In this document: positions 46,199 to 54,899 of the stretch, piece by piece
Numbering within the stretch: the stretch's first letter is position 1
Layout of the letters: each line of letters starts with the position of its first letter
NCBI RefSeq assembly: GCF_907164905.1
Contig: NZ_CAJRAF010000001.1
Coordinates: 1,895,001-1,959,000, forward strand
DNA from: Dyadobacter sp. CECT 9275
GTDB lineage: Bacteria; Bacteroidota; Bacteroidia; Cytophagales; Spirosomataceae
Direction: 5' to 3'
DNA: 64,000 nucleotides
Made by a program: the position numbers and the translations under genes
The notes under the pieces: generated by a model
What the model was told of the DNA's origin: nothing
The model's input: only the letters and a program-made list of their open reading frames with translations
The model's database searches: none

Positions 46199-46593
46199 AC
46201 TTCTTCGTCTTGCAGCGCGAACTCTGGATCCTTGTGATGTACTCCAATGATCCGTTCCCTGTGTTTCATCCCGAAAACTCTCAGGGACTCAATGACCTCA
46301 TCAAGGCAGCTGCTGTATTCGGTGAGTTCATAAATGACTGACACCGGTACAGTGTTGAACACTTCACGCTTCACGAATTCATTTTGCTCCAACTCCCTCA
46401 GTTCTTTAGACAATACCCTCGGTGTGATGTCTTTCAATGCACGCTGTATCTCCTTGAACCGTTTGGGTCCCTCTGACAGTGCCACAATTAGCGGCAATTT
46501 CCATTTTCCGTTCAATACGTACAGTGCGTCCCGAACTGCTCCAATACTTTGATTGCATGTTTCGATGGTGTGAATCGGTTTTTTCATTCCCAT
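46195..46593 (-). CDS. HxlR-family transcriptional regulator 3
   Basis: About 132 aa from ATG 46593 (MGMKKPIHTIETCNQSIGAV); ATG 46614 would place codons inside the operator palindrome. Winged-helix blocks: LNGKWKLPLIVALSEGPKRF, KDITPRVLSKELRELEQNE, EVFNTVPVSVIYELTEYSS. Cys at ETCNQS is a possible sensor residue. It is divergent from the YceI gene, with a 32-bp perfect palindrome just upstream of its start, implying autorepression. Confidence 0.87.
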   Translation of the reverse strand: MGMKKPIHTIETCNQSIGAVRDALYVLNGKWKLPLIVALSEGPKRFKEIQRALKDITPRVLSKELRELEQNEFVKREVFNTVPVSVIYELTEYSSCLDEVIESLRVFGMKHRERIIGVHHKDPEFALQDEEV

Positions 46594-46607
46594 TTGTTGG
46601 TCTATGA

Positions 46608-46639
46608 TATACAAAAGGATACCGGTATCCTTTTGTATA
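46608..46639. promoter_or_regulatory. 32-bp perfect palindromic operator
   Basis: The half-site TATACAAAAGGATACC (46608-46623) is followed by its exact reverse complement (46624-46639). It lies 14 bp upstream of the chosen hxlR start and faces the yceI gene 199 bp away. Different in sequence from the other two HxlR sites. Confidence 0.85.
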
Positions 46640-46837
46640 CTGATATATTTTACATAGTAAATGTATCTAATTTTGACCTGCCAAGCAAGTACCTCTAGGG
46701 GCAGAAAAGTCGATCAACCACTGAGAAACCAGAGGGTTGAGTGGTTAACGTTTAAAAATCGTAAAACTGCTGAAAACGCTTTCAAACAGGGGGTACGAGC
46801 AAAGATAAGTTAAATGAAATAACTAATTTTTTAAAAC

Positions 46838-47371
46838 ATGTCAAAGATCAATTGGAGTGTAGATGCATTACATTCAGAAGTGCAGTTTAAGGTAAAACAC
46901 CTTGTTATTTCAACGGTGACGGGGTCATTCAAGTCGTTCAGCGGCAGCGCTGTTACAGAAGGAGATCAGTTTGAAAATGCTCAGATCGCATTTACGATTG
47001 ATGTCAACAGTGTTGATACAGGCCAGCCGGGACGAGATGAGCATTTGAAAAACACAGACTTTTTTGAAGTTGAAACTTATCCTCAGTTTACATTTGCCTC
47101 CACCTCTTTTACCAAAATAAAAGGAGATTTATTTAAGTTAATCGGTAACCTGACCATCAAAGGCGTAACCAAAGAGATTGAATTAGAAGCCGAGTATGGC
47201 GGAACCCAAAGGGATCCATGGGGCAATACAAAAGTTGGATTTGAGGTGAACGGAACCATTGACCGGAAGGACTTCAATGTAACCTTTAACTCACTGACTG
47301 AAACCGGCGGATTAGCACTGGGTGAAAAAATCAAAATTGTTGCAAACATTCAACTTGCAAAAGAGGCGTAG
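46838..47371 (+). CDS. YceI-family protein
   Basis: 177-aa lipocalin-like YceI protein, which binds polyisoprenoid-type lipids in its barrel. Blocks: WSVDALHSEVQFKVKHLVIS, FTIDVNSVDTGQPGRDEHLK, YPQFTFASTSF, GNLTIKGVTKEIELEAEYGG and ETGGLALGEKIKIVANIQ. No signal peptide is visible, so this is the cytoplasmic version often next to HxlR or MarR regulators. Probably repressed by the divergent HxlR protein. Confidence 0.9.
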   Translation: MSKINWSVDALHSEVQFKVKHLVISTVTGSFKSFSGSAVTEGDQFENAQIAFTIDVNSVDTGQPGRDEHLKNTDFFEVETYPQFTFASTSFTKIKGDLFKLIGNLTIKGVTKEIELEAEYGGTQRDPWGNTKVGFEVNGTIDRKDFNVTFNSLTETGGLALGEKIKIVANIQLAKEA

Positions 47372-47646
47372 TACAGTGAGTAAGGCGTATCGTCATTTGA
47401 GCGGTACGCTATTATCTTTTGTAGCAAATTGCTTTTAGGGGCTATTACAAAGCCAGTACTAAAGGTTATGATGTTTTAGCCAGGACTTTATTTGAGAGGA
47501 TAGATAATTACCTGATCACTTTCAACTAAAATCATCCTCCCTAAAATATTAGGATGAAAGTGATGCCAAGTTAACTAAACATCTAATTCAAATTTTTTAG
47601 AATCCGTGCTTTTTTATCTAGCAATGATGATTTTATGTGTGGATAG
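47372..47646. other. intergenic region before the IS3 element
   Basis: Holds a bulged hairpin at 47515-47564 (ATCACTTTCA and CATCCT pairing with AGGATGAAAGTGAT, eight unpaired bases on the left). No hsdR sequence is seen here, so the 5' part of that gene has been lost. Confidence 0.5.
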
Positions 47647-47701
47647 TGTCCCATAATCGCAGACAGTTTGAAATTAGAGAATATCACTTAATTTTAGACT
47701 G

Positions 47702-47992
47702 ATGAAAAAGACCAAATTCACCGAAACGCAGATCGTTTCGATCCTTAAACAACAGGAAGCGGGTATCCCAACTAAGGAGATTTGTCGACAGCATGGCATT
47801 TCCGAAGCTACTTTTTACAATTGGAAAAGCCGGTATGGTGGGATGGAAGCCTCTGACGTCAAACGCCTGAAAGATCTGGAAGAAGAGAACTCTCGCTTGA
47901 AGAAGATGTTTGCCGACCTAAGCCTAGACAATCAAATCCTGAAAGAATTTTTCGCAAAAAAGGGCTGGGCTCTGCCACAAAAAGGGAATTGA
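47702..47992 (+). CDS. IS3-family transposase OrfA
   Basis: 96-aa helix-turn-helix DNA-binding protein with a leucine-zipper-like end: FTETQIVSILKQQEAGIPTK, CRQHGISEATFYNWKSRYGG, DLEEENSRLKKMFADLSLDN, KEFFAKKGW. Just before its end the heptamer A AAA AAG (47956-47962) is a classic -1 slippery site. After slipping, the frame reads GLGSATKRELTEEIVKEYN into OrfB, which would make the OrfAB transposase. Confidence 0.88.
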   Translation: MKKTKFTETQIVSILKQQEAGIPTKEICRQHGISEATFYNWKSRYGGMEASDVKRLKDLEEENSRLKKMFADLSLDNQILKEFFAKKGWALPQKGN

Positions 47993-48840
47993 CGGAAGAG
48001 ATTGTTAAGGAATACAATATCGCTGTGAGCAGAGCCTGTAAAATCGTTGACCTTGTTCGTTCTCAATACTATTACAGCAGTAAAAAGGATGATTCTGAGG
48101 TGATTGAGTCGCTTCAAGACTTAGCCTTCAAACCGCATCGGCGGTCCGAATCCCTCATATGGCTTCAGGAAGCTCTTTGCCTACCTGCGTAGATCTGGTA
48201 AGCCGTGGAATCATAAGCGAGTCCGCCGCATTTATCAAGTTTTGAAGCAGAGTAAGCGGCGAAAGGGGAAGCGGCGATTACCTGACCGCATTAAACAACC
48301 GCTGGTTCAGCCTGCGCAGGTGAATGATACCTGGAGCGTTGACTTCATGAGTGACAGCATGGTGGGCAATCGTAAATTCCGGACGTTCAATGTAATCGAC
48401 GATGGTTCTAGGGAAGCCTTGGCCATCGAAGTTGATACCTCGCTATCCTCAAAGAGAATTACCAGGGTTCTGGAAAGGATCGGGCTGAGCAAAGGCTTTC
48501 CAAAAGCCATTAGGTCGGACAACGGACCGCGCGGCGGCCGCCAGAATTCACATCTAAGGATTTCGCAATTTGGTGTGCAGCTAGGAATATCGAAACTCGG
48601 TTTATCCAACCAGGAAAACCCACGCAGAACGGGTTCATTGAACGGTTTAATCGGCTTTACAGAGAAGCAATATTGGACGCCTATTTATTTTTCGACCTTG
48701 ACCAGGTCAGACAATTAACAGCGGAGTGGATCGAAGAGTACAACCAGCGAAGACCTCATGAAGGACTCGGTAATATGACGCCCTTTGAATGGAAGAACTT
48801 GCTGCTGAAAAAAGAAATACAACAACAATTGGCTGTCTGA
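47989..48840 (+). pseudogene. IS3-family transposase OrfB, two frameshifting micro-insertions
   Basis: The DDE integrase-like half, in three frames. The first frame ends after LQDLAFK. A 16-nt insertion (48134-48149) interrupts the KHPSYGF motif; then YGFRKLFAYLRRSGKPWNHK, NDTWSVDFMSDSM (first Asp) and AIRSDNGP (second Asp). A 14-nt insertion (48529-48542) interrupts DNGPEF; then FTSKDFAIWCAARNIE, NGFIERFNRLYRE (Glu) and HEGLGNMTPFEW. Removing the two inserts restores one full-length gene. As it stands the transposase is inactive. Confidence 0.85.
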
Positions 48841-48853
48841 AAAACGGGGTACA

Positions 48854-49475
48854 TACAGAAGAAATCTTCAAATTGGGAGACGAGGGAGAAACCGAGCAAG
48901 ATATTTTTGATGAAGATTACCTCGCTAAGATTGACAAAATCAAGCTTCCGAATACCAAAATAAAATTACTCCAGCAGCTGCTTGCGAAGGTCATTGAGGA
49001 AATCAAAAAGGTAAATAAGGTAAAAGGCGTTGACTTCACCAGAAAGATGCAATCTCTGATTGATCGCTATAATCAGCGAGACGAAAATGATGTATTGCGG
49101 AGTGAGGTATATGAAGAAATGGCGGAAGCGCTGACAAACCTGATCTGGGAAGCACACAAAGAATTTTCTGCAGGCGATGAGCTAGGCATCGACTTCGAAG
49201 AAAAAGCCTTTTACGATATCTTAAAGGAGCTCTGTGTAAAATACGATTTTCGATATCCGGATGAAAAAATGGTTGATCTGGCAAAGGCTGTGAAGGAACT
49301 GGTAGATGGACAAGCTAAATTCCCGGATTGGAACAAAAGGGATGACATAAAATCGGCTTTGAAGGTCGGATTGATTCTGTTGCTGGACGAGTTCGGTTAC
49401 CCGCCTGTTGAAAGGGACGAGGTTTATGTGGAGATTTTCGAGCAGGCTGAGAATTTTAAGAAGAATAGGGCGTAG
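48854..49475 (+). pseudogene. hsdR: hsdR 3' fragment (type I restriction enzyme R subunit C-terminus)
   Basis: About 205 codons matching the C-terminal helical domain of HsdR (DUF3387/EcoEI_R_C type): HTEEIFKLGDEGETEQDIFD, KIDKIKLPNTKIKLLQQLLA, KKVNKVKGVDFTRKMQSLID, DILKELCVKYDFRYPDE and VGLILLLDEFGYPPVERDEV. The nuclease and helicase motor domains are absent; the frame starts at the right end of the IS3 element. An ATG-free frame from 48789 overlapping the IS is not a real start. With hsdM and hsdS downstream, it shows the locus was once a complete R-M system. Confidence 0.85.
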
Positions 49476-49515
49476 GAGTAGTTTGGGTAATTTAGAATTA
49501 GTAAGTAGAGATTTT

Positions 49516-50487
49516 TCACTGATTCCGATTTAGCACACTAATAATCAATTTCTTTACCGTATCCATCTCATCTGGCTTACTGGCAGCGGCAAAAAGCGTC
49601 AAACTTGCAAGCGCCTCATTGCTAATGAGCAGATTTCCGTCTTTTGATTTTAACAAATCATTCACTTCCAGAAAAAGTAAAAAACAGGCCGCTGCGATTC
49701 GCTTATTGCCGTCCACAAAGGAATGATTCTTAATGATCAGATATAGTAGGGTGGCCGCCTTTTCTTCGATGGAAGGATAAAAGTCAATATCGTCGAAACC
49801 TTTGGTTATTTGGGCAATGGATCCTTTGAAACTGTCATCTTTTTCTTTTCCGAATACAGATGAATCGGAATCGCTTCTCATGGCTTCGATCACATTTTGA
49901 TAGTCTGGCAATTTCGGGTATTTTGCCGGATGCGTGTTTCTGCCTTTCTGATCAAGATTTTCATGATCATAGTCATCTAACAGTTCAAGACCTTTTGCAA
50001 ATTGGTCAAGCCATTCGACATCGGTGTCTCCAATTTTCGTTTCAATGGCTCTGCTTAGGATACGAATTCCATCTTTCAGTGTTTGGACCTGCTGTTGTTT
50101 TTGGGCTAACCGCTTCTCGTTGATGGCGTAGCCCTGTATTAGATAGTCTTTTAGTCGCTGCGTCGCCCAAATCCGGAAACTCGTAGCTTTATTAGAATTT
50201 ACCCTGTAACCGACTGACAGGATCATGTCCAGGTTATAAACGTCCACTTGTCTAACGACCTGCCGTTTGCCTTCTGTTTGAACTATTTCCATTTTGGAAA
50301 TAGTTGCCTCCGATTTAAGCTCTCCGTCATTCAAGATATTCTTGACGTGCTTGTTAATCGCTGGAACCTCTGTACCAAATAAAGAGGCAATCTGTTTTTG
50401 ACTTAACCAAATGGTTTCGTCCCTAACAATTACCTCAATATGGCTTTGTCCGTTGTTGCTCTGATAAATTTCTATTTGATTCTCCAT
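49516..50487 (-). CDS. RhuM-Fic/DOC fusion protein
   Basis: 323 aa. Residues about 1-190 match the RhuM virulence-protein family (IEVIVRDETIWLSQKQIASL; LDMILSVGYRVNSNKATSFR; RIWATQRLKDYLIQGY). Residues about 215-320 form a Fic domain with HSFVDGNKRIAAACF, which keeps the catalytic His and the loop for AMP transfer. Such fusions occur between genes of type I restriction loci and mobile islands. The target is unknown. It is transcribed against the island genes, so it has its own promoter. Confidence 0.85.
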   Translation of the reverse strand: MENQIEIYQSNNGQSHIEVIVRDETIWLSQKQIASLFGTEVPAINKHVKNILNDGELKSEATISKMEIVQTEGKRQVVRQVDVYNLDMILSVGYRVNSNKATSFRIWATQRLKDYLIQGYAINEKRLAQKQQQVQTLKDGIRILSRAIETKIGDTDVEWLDQFAKGLELLDDYDHENLDQKGRNTHPAKYPKLPDYQNVIEAMRSDSDSSVFGKEKDDSFKGSIAQITKGFDDIDFYPSIEEKAATLLYLIIKNHSFVDGNKRIAAACFLLFLEVNDLLKSKDGNLLISNEALASLTLFAAASKPDEMDTVKKLIISVLNRNQ

Positions 50488-50851
50488 GCTTAGATTGCTT
50501 CGAAGTTAGCGAAAAGCTGATAAATGAAAAGGAACTAATAAAAATGAGGTATTTTTGAGAGGGCAATGCTAAGAATAAATTTTTTTGATGTTGAAAACGG
50601 CAGATTTTAGTGCCAATTCGGACGAAATATGAGGTAATACTTTTAACATCTATTATCTTCACCTGGTTGTTACTTGTACCGTTTTTGTATTTTATATAAG
50701 GTAAGTAATTGTTTATCAGACTAAAATACATATTGTATCGGGAGATAATGCTTACATAAATTCGGACCATGGACGGGTTAAATTTAAATGTTTCGCAATT
50801 GCCAAGGTACGGCATGAAGCTATGCTGAGACCAGTTTCAAAATTTGAACCG
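50488..50851. other. divergent intergenic region before hepT
   Basis: A/T-rich control region for the RhuM-Fic gene (minus) and hepT (plus). No exact promoter box or long palindrome was seen. An in-frame ATG at 50822 exists but the HEPN domain starts after 50855. Confidence 0.4.
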
Positions 50852-50854
50852 ATG

Positions 50855-51277
50855 ATGAAAATAGATACAACTTATTTGGAGAGATGTATTGCCGCCTTGG
50901 AAAGAGCATATTCTTTACTCATCAAGTCGGAAGTAGATACGATTGAATATGATATGTTTCGTTCTGCCAGCATTAAAGAATTTGAGATCATTCTGGAGCA
51001 GGCGGGGAAATTATTGCGAAAGGCTTTGAAACCTTATTTTCACAGCCCCAAAGAAGTTGATCGCATGGTTTTTAAGAACGTTTTCAGAAACGCCGTGTTA
51101 AGGGATTTGATCACGGACGAGCAATGCGAGCGGTGGCTGCAATACCGGGACAACAGAAATAACACGGCGCACGATTACGGGGTGAATTTCGCAAACGAGA
51201 CACTGGTGTTCTTACCGCAATTTATCAAGGATAGCATGGATCTGTCTGCTGTCCTGAAAAATCAAAATGACCAATAA
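50855..51277 (+). CDS. hepT: HepT-like HEPN toxin
   Basis: 140 aa from ATG 50855 (ATG 50852 equally possible). An all-helical HEPN domain of the HI0074 nucleotidyltransferase-substrate type: DTTYLERCIAALERAYSLLI, FEIILEQAGKLLRKALKPYF, and the R-x4-H RNase motif in RDNRNNTAHDYGVN. In studied HepT-MntA pairs it is an RNase toxin neutralised by AMPylation of a Tyr near this motif (Tyr follows His-Asp here). It overlaps mntA by 11 bp, indicating tight coupling. Confidence 0.87.
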   Translation: MKIDTTYLERCIAALERAYSLLIKSEVDTIEYDMFRSASIKEFEIILEQAGKLLRKALKPYFHSPKEVDRMVFKNVFRNAVLRDLITDEQCERWLQYRDNRNNTAHDYGVNFANETLVFLPQFIKDSMDLSAVLKNQNDQ

Positions 51278-51617
51278 CATGTTGCTAAGAGAAAAGGACA
51301 AAAAAGCATTGCTCCACATTTTTCAAGGTACCGAGACACCCATTGAGGTTTGGGCTTACGGTAGTCGCGTCAATGGGAAGGCCCACAGTGGGAGTGATCT
51401 GGATCTGGTGGTTCGCACCCGTGACTTAACGCCTCTTTCCATCGATGAATATAACACGCTTTGTGAAAAAATCACCGATAGTAATATACCCATACTGGTC
51501 GAACTGCGGGATTGGGGCAGGCTCCCTGCCTCTTTCCATAAAAATATAGAAGCCAATTACGAGGTGTTGTTTTCTTCCATGGAAGGGTCGACGGAGGCTA
51601 CCGTTGATGTCAGATGA
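51267..51617 (+). CDS. mntA: MntA-like MNT nucleotidyltransferase antitoxin
   Basis: 116-aa minimal nucleotidyltransferase with EVWAYGSRVNGKAHSGSDLD, the GSx10DxD active-site signature. Its role would be to AMPylate HepT and block toxicity. The third acidic position appears as Glu in PILVELRDW, as in some active members. The start overlaps the hepT stop by 11 bp. With hepT it forms one of two HEPN/MNT sets in this island. Confidence 0.87.
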   Translation: MTNNMLLREKDKKALLHIFQGTETPIEVWAYGSRVNGKAHSGSDLDLVVRTRDLTPLSIDEYNTLCEKITDSNIPILVELRDWGRLPASFHKNIEANYEVLFSSMEGSTEATVDVR

Positions 51618-51715
51618 TCCAGTTTCGGCGAAACCGATCAGTAAACGGTAAATGAGCACAATTAATAAATTTGGTGACGAGTGGAATAACGGCTGGTCGC
51701 AGATGTCCGTGCGTG

Positions 51716-51774
51716 AAAGTGTTATTTGTAAATTACAGAAATATACTAAATTTGTAATTTGAAAATAACACTTT
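51716..51774. promoter_or_regulatory. long inverted repeat overlapping the ATPase start
   Basis: AAAGTGTTATTTGTAAATTACA (51716-51737, read in two parts) pairs with 51752-51774 with two mismatches over about 22 bp; loop 14 bp. The right arm reaches into the TTG start codon at 51773, so a bound repressor or an RNA hairpin would block the start site. Confidence 0.65.
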
Positions 51775-52969
51775 GGAGGCGCTTTTCACAAAATATCTAC
51801 CGAAACTACAACGCACGTCAACCAAGTTCATGCGTGACTTCATCCATCAGATCGACTGGGAACGGAATCGATTGATCGGAATTAAAGGTGCGCGTGGCGC
51901 TGGAAAGACGACACTCGTAATGCAATACTTAAAGCAAACAGCATTGCCAACCGGCCAGTCTTTATACGTCAGCCTGGACGATCTTTATTTTAGTGCGCAT
52001 CAACTTTACAATCTAGGCGAGGCGTTTGTCCGGACTGGCGGGCGGCTACTGGTACTGGATGAAGTTCACCGTTATGCCAATTGGTCGCAGGAAATCAAAA
52101 ACCTTTACGACGACTTTCCTGATTTACGAATCGTATTTACCGGTTCATCCATCATGCACCTGGAACGCAGCAAAGGTGATTTGAGTCGCCGTGCTGTTAT
52201 GTATCACCTGCATGGACTCTCGTTCCGTGAATTTCTTCAAATCCAACAAATAGCGTCATGGCCTGCAGTGTCTTTGCAAGACCTTTTGAATGATCACACG
52301 CAAATAGCGCTGGATCTCACGCAGACAATCAAACCGTTGGCTCACTGGAACGACTATCTGCAATACGGATACTATCCCTACTTTTTGGAGAATAAAGATG
52401 TCTACCCACAGAAGCTAACCGAAACAATTCAGCTCAGTTTGGAGCTCGACTTACCGGCAGTTTACGGGATAAGTTATGCTTCTGTTGACAAGCTGAAACA
52501 ACTGCTCGTCGTGCTGGCTGAAAGTGTTCCCATGAAACCGAACATCAGCAAGCTTAGCGAAACGCTGAATACGAGCCGGGCGCTTGTAGTAGAGTACATG
52601 CATTATCTGGAAGAGCTGGGCGTACTGATGTTGTTACACCGGGATAGCTTCGGCATCACCAGATTGCAGAAACCTGAGAAGGTGTATCTAAGTAATCCGA
52701 ACCTTCAGTTCGCATTGCACCAAAGTCGTCCGGATATTGGAACATTGCGTGAAAGCTTTTTCCTGAGCCAGGTTCAGCCGCTGCATAAAGTTGAGTACAC
52801 GGAGAAGGGCGACTTTGAACTGGATAGGAAGGTGACCGTTGAAGTGGGAGGGGCGAACAAATCCAGGCAACAGCTCGCAGGTGTTGAGAATGCTTATGTA
52901 GCTGCTGATGGGCTTGAAGTGGGGTATGGAGATAAGATTCCGCTCTGGATGTTTGGGATGTTGTATTGA
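51773..52969 (+). CDS. AAA ATPase with DUF4143 C-terminal domain
   Basis: 398 aa from TTG 51773. The N-terminal AAA_14 domain has Walker A GARGAGKTT, Walker B GRLLVLDEVH, sensor IVFTGSSIM and the following SRRAVMYHLHGLSFREF. The C-terminal DUF4143 part has VLAESVPMKPNISKLSETLN, EYMHYLEELGVLMLLHRD and TVEVGGANKSRQQLAGV, where the final block resembles a PD-(D/E)xK-like fold. These ATPases are common in mobile and defence islands without a settled function. A long inverted repeat lies over its start. Confidence 0.85.
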   Translation: MEALFTKYLPKLQRTSTKFMRDFIHQIDWERNRLIGIKGARGAGKTTLVMQYLKQTALPTGQSLYVSLDDLYFSAHQLYNLGEAFVRTGGRLLVLDEVHRYANWSQEIKNLYDDFPDLRIVFTGSSIMHLERSKGDLSRRAVMYHLHGLSFREFLQIQQIASWPAVSLQDLLNDHTQIALDLTQTIKPLAHWNDYLQYGYYPYFLENKDVYPQKLTETIQLSLELDLPAVYGISYASVDKLKQLLVVLAESVPMKPNISKLSETLNTSRALVVEYMHYLEELGVLMLLHRDSFGITRLQKPEKVYLSNPNLQFALHQSRPDIGTLRESFFLSQVQPLHKVEYTEKGDFELDRKVTVEVGGANKSRQQLAGVENAYVAADGLEVGYGDKIPLWMFGMLY

Positions 52970-53352
52970 TAAAAACTGCCCAATTCTATCCAACTCGACC
53001 TAGTTATAATTCTTTCGACCAAATTCAACCATTTTCTACCCGTTTCAGATTTTCTGTGATTTTTCATAGTAGCGAGCTAAGTTTCCCCATGGTCGAAATA
53101 CTGCTTCGCATCTTTGACCATGGAAAAACGACTTGCCCTTCGGCAGATCATTTGCCGCCTGCTCATGACTTGATAAACCTGAGAAATGTCAAGAATAGTC
53201 ACAATACAAGGGATTAATGCCTGTTGCCAGTCATTAAAATTCGCTTACTTGCACAATAGTTCGGTCGCCCTTTGTTCTAAATGCTGCGAAGTAGAATCTG
53301 ACACGCACAGTAGAAAGAATGGTCGGTTACATTTAAGTTTATAAAAAGTAAA
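52970..53352. other. intergenic region before hsdM
   Basis: 383 bp. Contains an 8-bp inverted repeat CCATGGTC (53087-53094) / GACCATGG (53116-53123) and A/T-rich sequence ahead of hsdM. No gene is seen. Confidence 0.45.
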
Positions 53353-54888
53353 ATGAGTAACAGAGAATTAGAAAAAACCCTATGGGCAACTGCTGATAAG
53401 CTTCGCAGCAATATGGATGCTGCGGAGTATAAGCATGTGGTGTTAGGGTTAATATTTTTGAAATACATTTCTGACGCTTTTAGCGACTTACACCACAAAT
53501 TGCTGTCAGGAGAAGGAGAATACGAAGGAGCTGATGCAGAAGATCCGGATGAATATGCTGCTAACAATGTCTTTTTTGTGCCCGCAACTGCACGTTGGCA
53601 ATACATTCAGGATAGGGCCAAGCAGCCTGAAATTGGGAAGTTCATTGACGATGCAATGGACGAGATTGAGAGGATCAACACTAACTTAAAAGGTGTGCTT
53701 CCAAAGCTCTATGCCGATCCGGAATTGAACAAAGCACGACTTGGTGAGTTGATTGATCTCATTGGCACAATTGGTTTTAACCAGGCGGGACATGCTGCAA
53801 AAGACTTACTGGGGCAGGTATACGAATATTTTCTGGGCCAGTTTGCAGATGCAGAGGGGAAAAAAGGCGGTCAGTTTTACACGCCTGCCAGCATCGTCAA
53901 ATTGTTGGTCGAAATGCTCGAACCTTATCAGGGGCGCGTGTATGATGGGGCGTGCGGAAGTGGCGGTATGTTTGTGCAGAGTGAGAAGTTTGTATTGGAA
54001 CACCAGGGCAATATCAAAGACCTGTCCATCTACGGCCAGGAAAGTAACCCCACTACCTTGCGACTGGCCAAAATGAACCTAGCCATTCGTGGTATTGATG
54101 CTAAAATCGAACTCGGTGATACGTTTCTGAACGACAAACACAAGGATTTGAAGGCAGACTTTATTCTGGCCAATCCGCCTTTTAATGTCAGTGATTGGAG
54201 CGGGGAGCAACTGCGGGATGATGCCCGTTGGAAATATGGTGTGCCACCCACCGGAAATGCGAATTATGCCTGGCTGCAACATTTCTTGAGTAAATTGAGC
54301 AATAGTGGGACTGCTGGAATTGTACTTGCCAATGGCAGTATGAACAGTAATACAAGCGGAGAAGGTGAAATTCGCAAAAATATGATCGAGGGTAGTGATA
54401 TCAAGGGCGGAGTAGTTGACTGCATGGTGAGCTTGCCTGCTCAGCTTTTTTACAACACCATGATACCCGCCTGCCTTTGGTTTCTGGCGAAAAACCGCAC
54501 AAATGGAAAGTTTAGAAACCGGAGTAACGAAATCCTCTTTATTGATGCGCGGAACCTGGGGGTGATGGTCAATCGCCGGAATAAAGAATTGACCGATGCC
54601 GACGTTCAGAAAATCGCACAAACGTATCATAATTGGCGAAATGTCAACGGTAGTTATGAAGATGTAGCTGGTTTTTGCAAAGCGGCAACTATTGAGGAGG
54701 TGCGCAACAGTAATTATGTACTGATGCCGGGCCGATACGTGGGCACCGAAGAAGCAGAAGTCGACGGTGTACCTTTTGAAGAAAAGATGCAGGTTCTGAC
54801 CGCGAAACTTTCCGAGCAATTCGCGCAGGGCGCCGAATTGGAAAAGCAAATCAGGTTGAATTTGGAAAGCATCGGTTTTACGATTTAA
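53353..54888 (+). CDS. hsdM: type I restriction-modification DNA methyltransferase subunit
   Basis: 511-aa N6-adenine methyltransferase. The N-terminal HsdM_N helices ([39 protein letters not shown]) precede the N6_Mtase domain with SAM motif [26 protein letters not shown] and catalytic motif [12 protein letters not shown]. It works as M2S with the specificity subunit. Complete and intact, in contrast to hsdR. The next start is 11 bp downstream. Confidence 0.95.
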   Translation: MSNRELEKTLWATADKLRSNMDAAEYKHVVLGLIFLKYISDAFSDLHHKLLSGEGEYEGADAEDPDEYAANNVFFVPATARWQYIQDRAKQPEIGKFIDDAMDEIERINTNLKGVLPKLYADPELNKARLGELIDLIGTIGFNQAGHAAKDLLGQVYEYFLGQFADAEGKKGGQFYTPASIVKLLVEMLEPYQGRVYDGACGSGGMFVQSEKFVLEHQGNIKDLSIYGQESNPTTLRLAKMNLAIRGIDAKIELGDTFLNDKHKDLKADFILANPPFNVSDWSGEQLRDDARWKYGVPPTGNANYAWLQHFLSKLSNSGTAGIVLANGSMNSNTSGEGEIRKNMIEGSDIKGGVVDCMVSLPAQLFYNTMIPACLWFLAKNRTNGKFRNRSNEILFIDARNLGVMVNRRNKELTDADVQKIAQTYHNWRNVNGSYEDVAGFCKAATIEEVRNSNYVLMPGRYVGTEEAEVDGVPFEEKMQVLTAKLSEQFAQGAELEKQIRLNLESIGFTI

Positions 54889-54899
54889 CGCCAAATGCG

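Larger units (their letters stand above)
47647..48853 (+). mobile_element. IS3-family insertion sequence (IS407-like group), decayed
   Basis: About 1207 bp. The left end TGTCCCATAATCGCAGACAG and the inverted right end (minus strand TGTACCCCG...CAGACAG) are imperfect inverted repeats. It carries orfA and a frame-broken orfB with a DDE core. Immediate flanks (ATAG left, TACA right) are not duplicated. The right end abuts the middle of hsdR, so an adjacent deletion probably removed the 5' part of that gene. Confidence 0.75.

Noticed and set aside
48789..48853. Start of a 228-aa gene at 48789
   Set aside because: This segment overlaps the transposase end in another frame. HsdR similarity begins only after the IS boundary, so the gene is a fragment.
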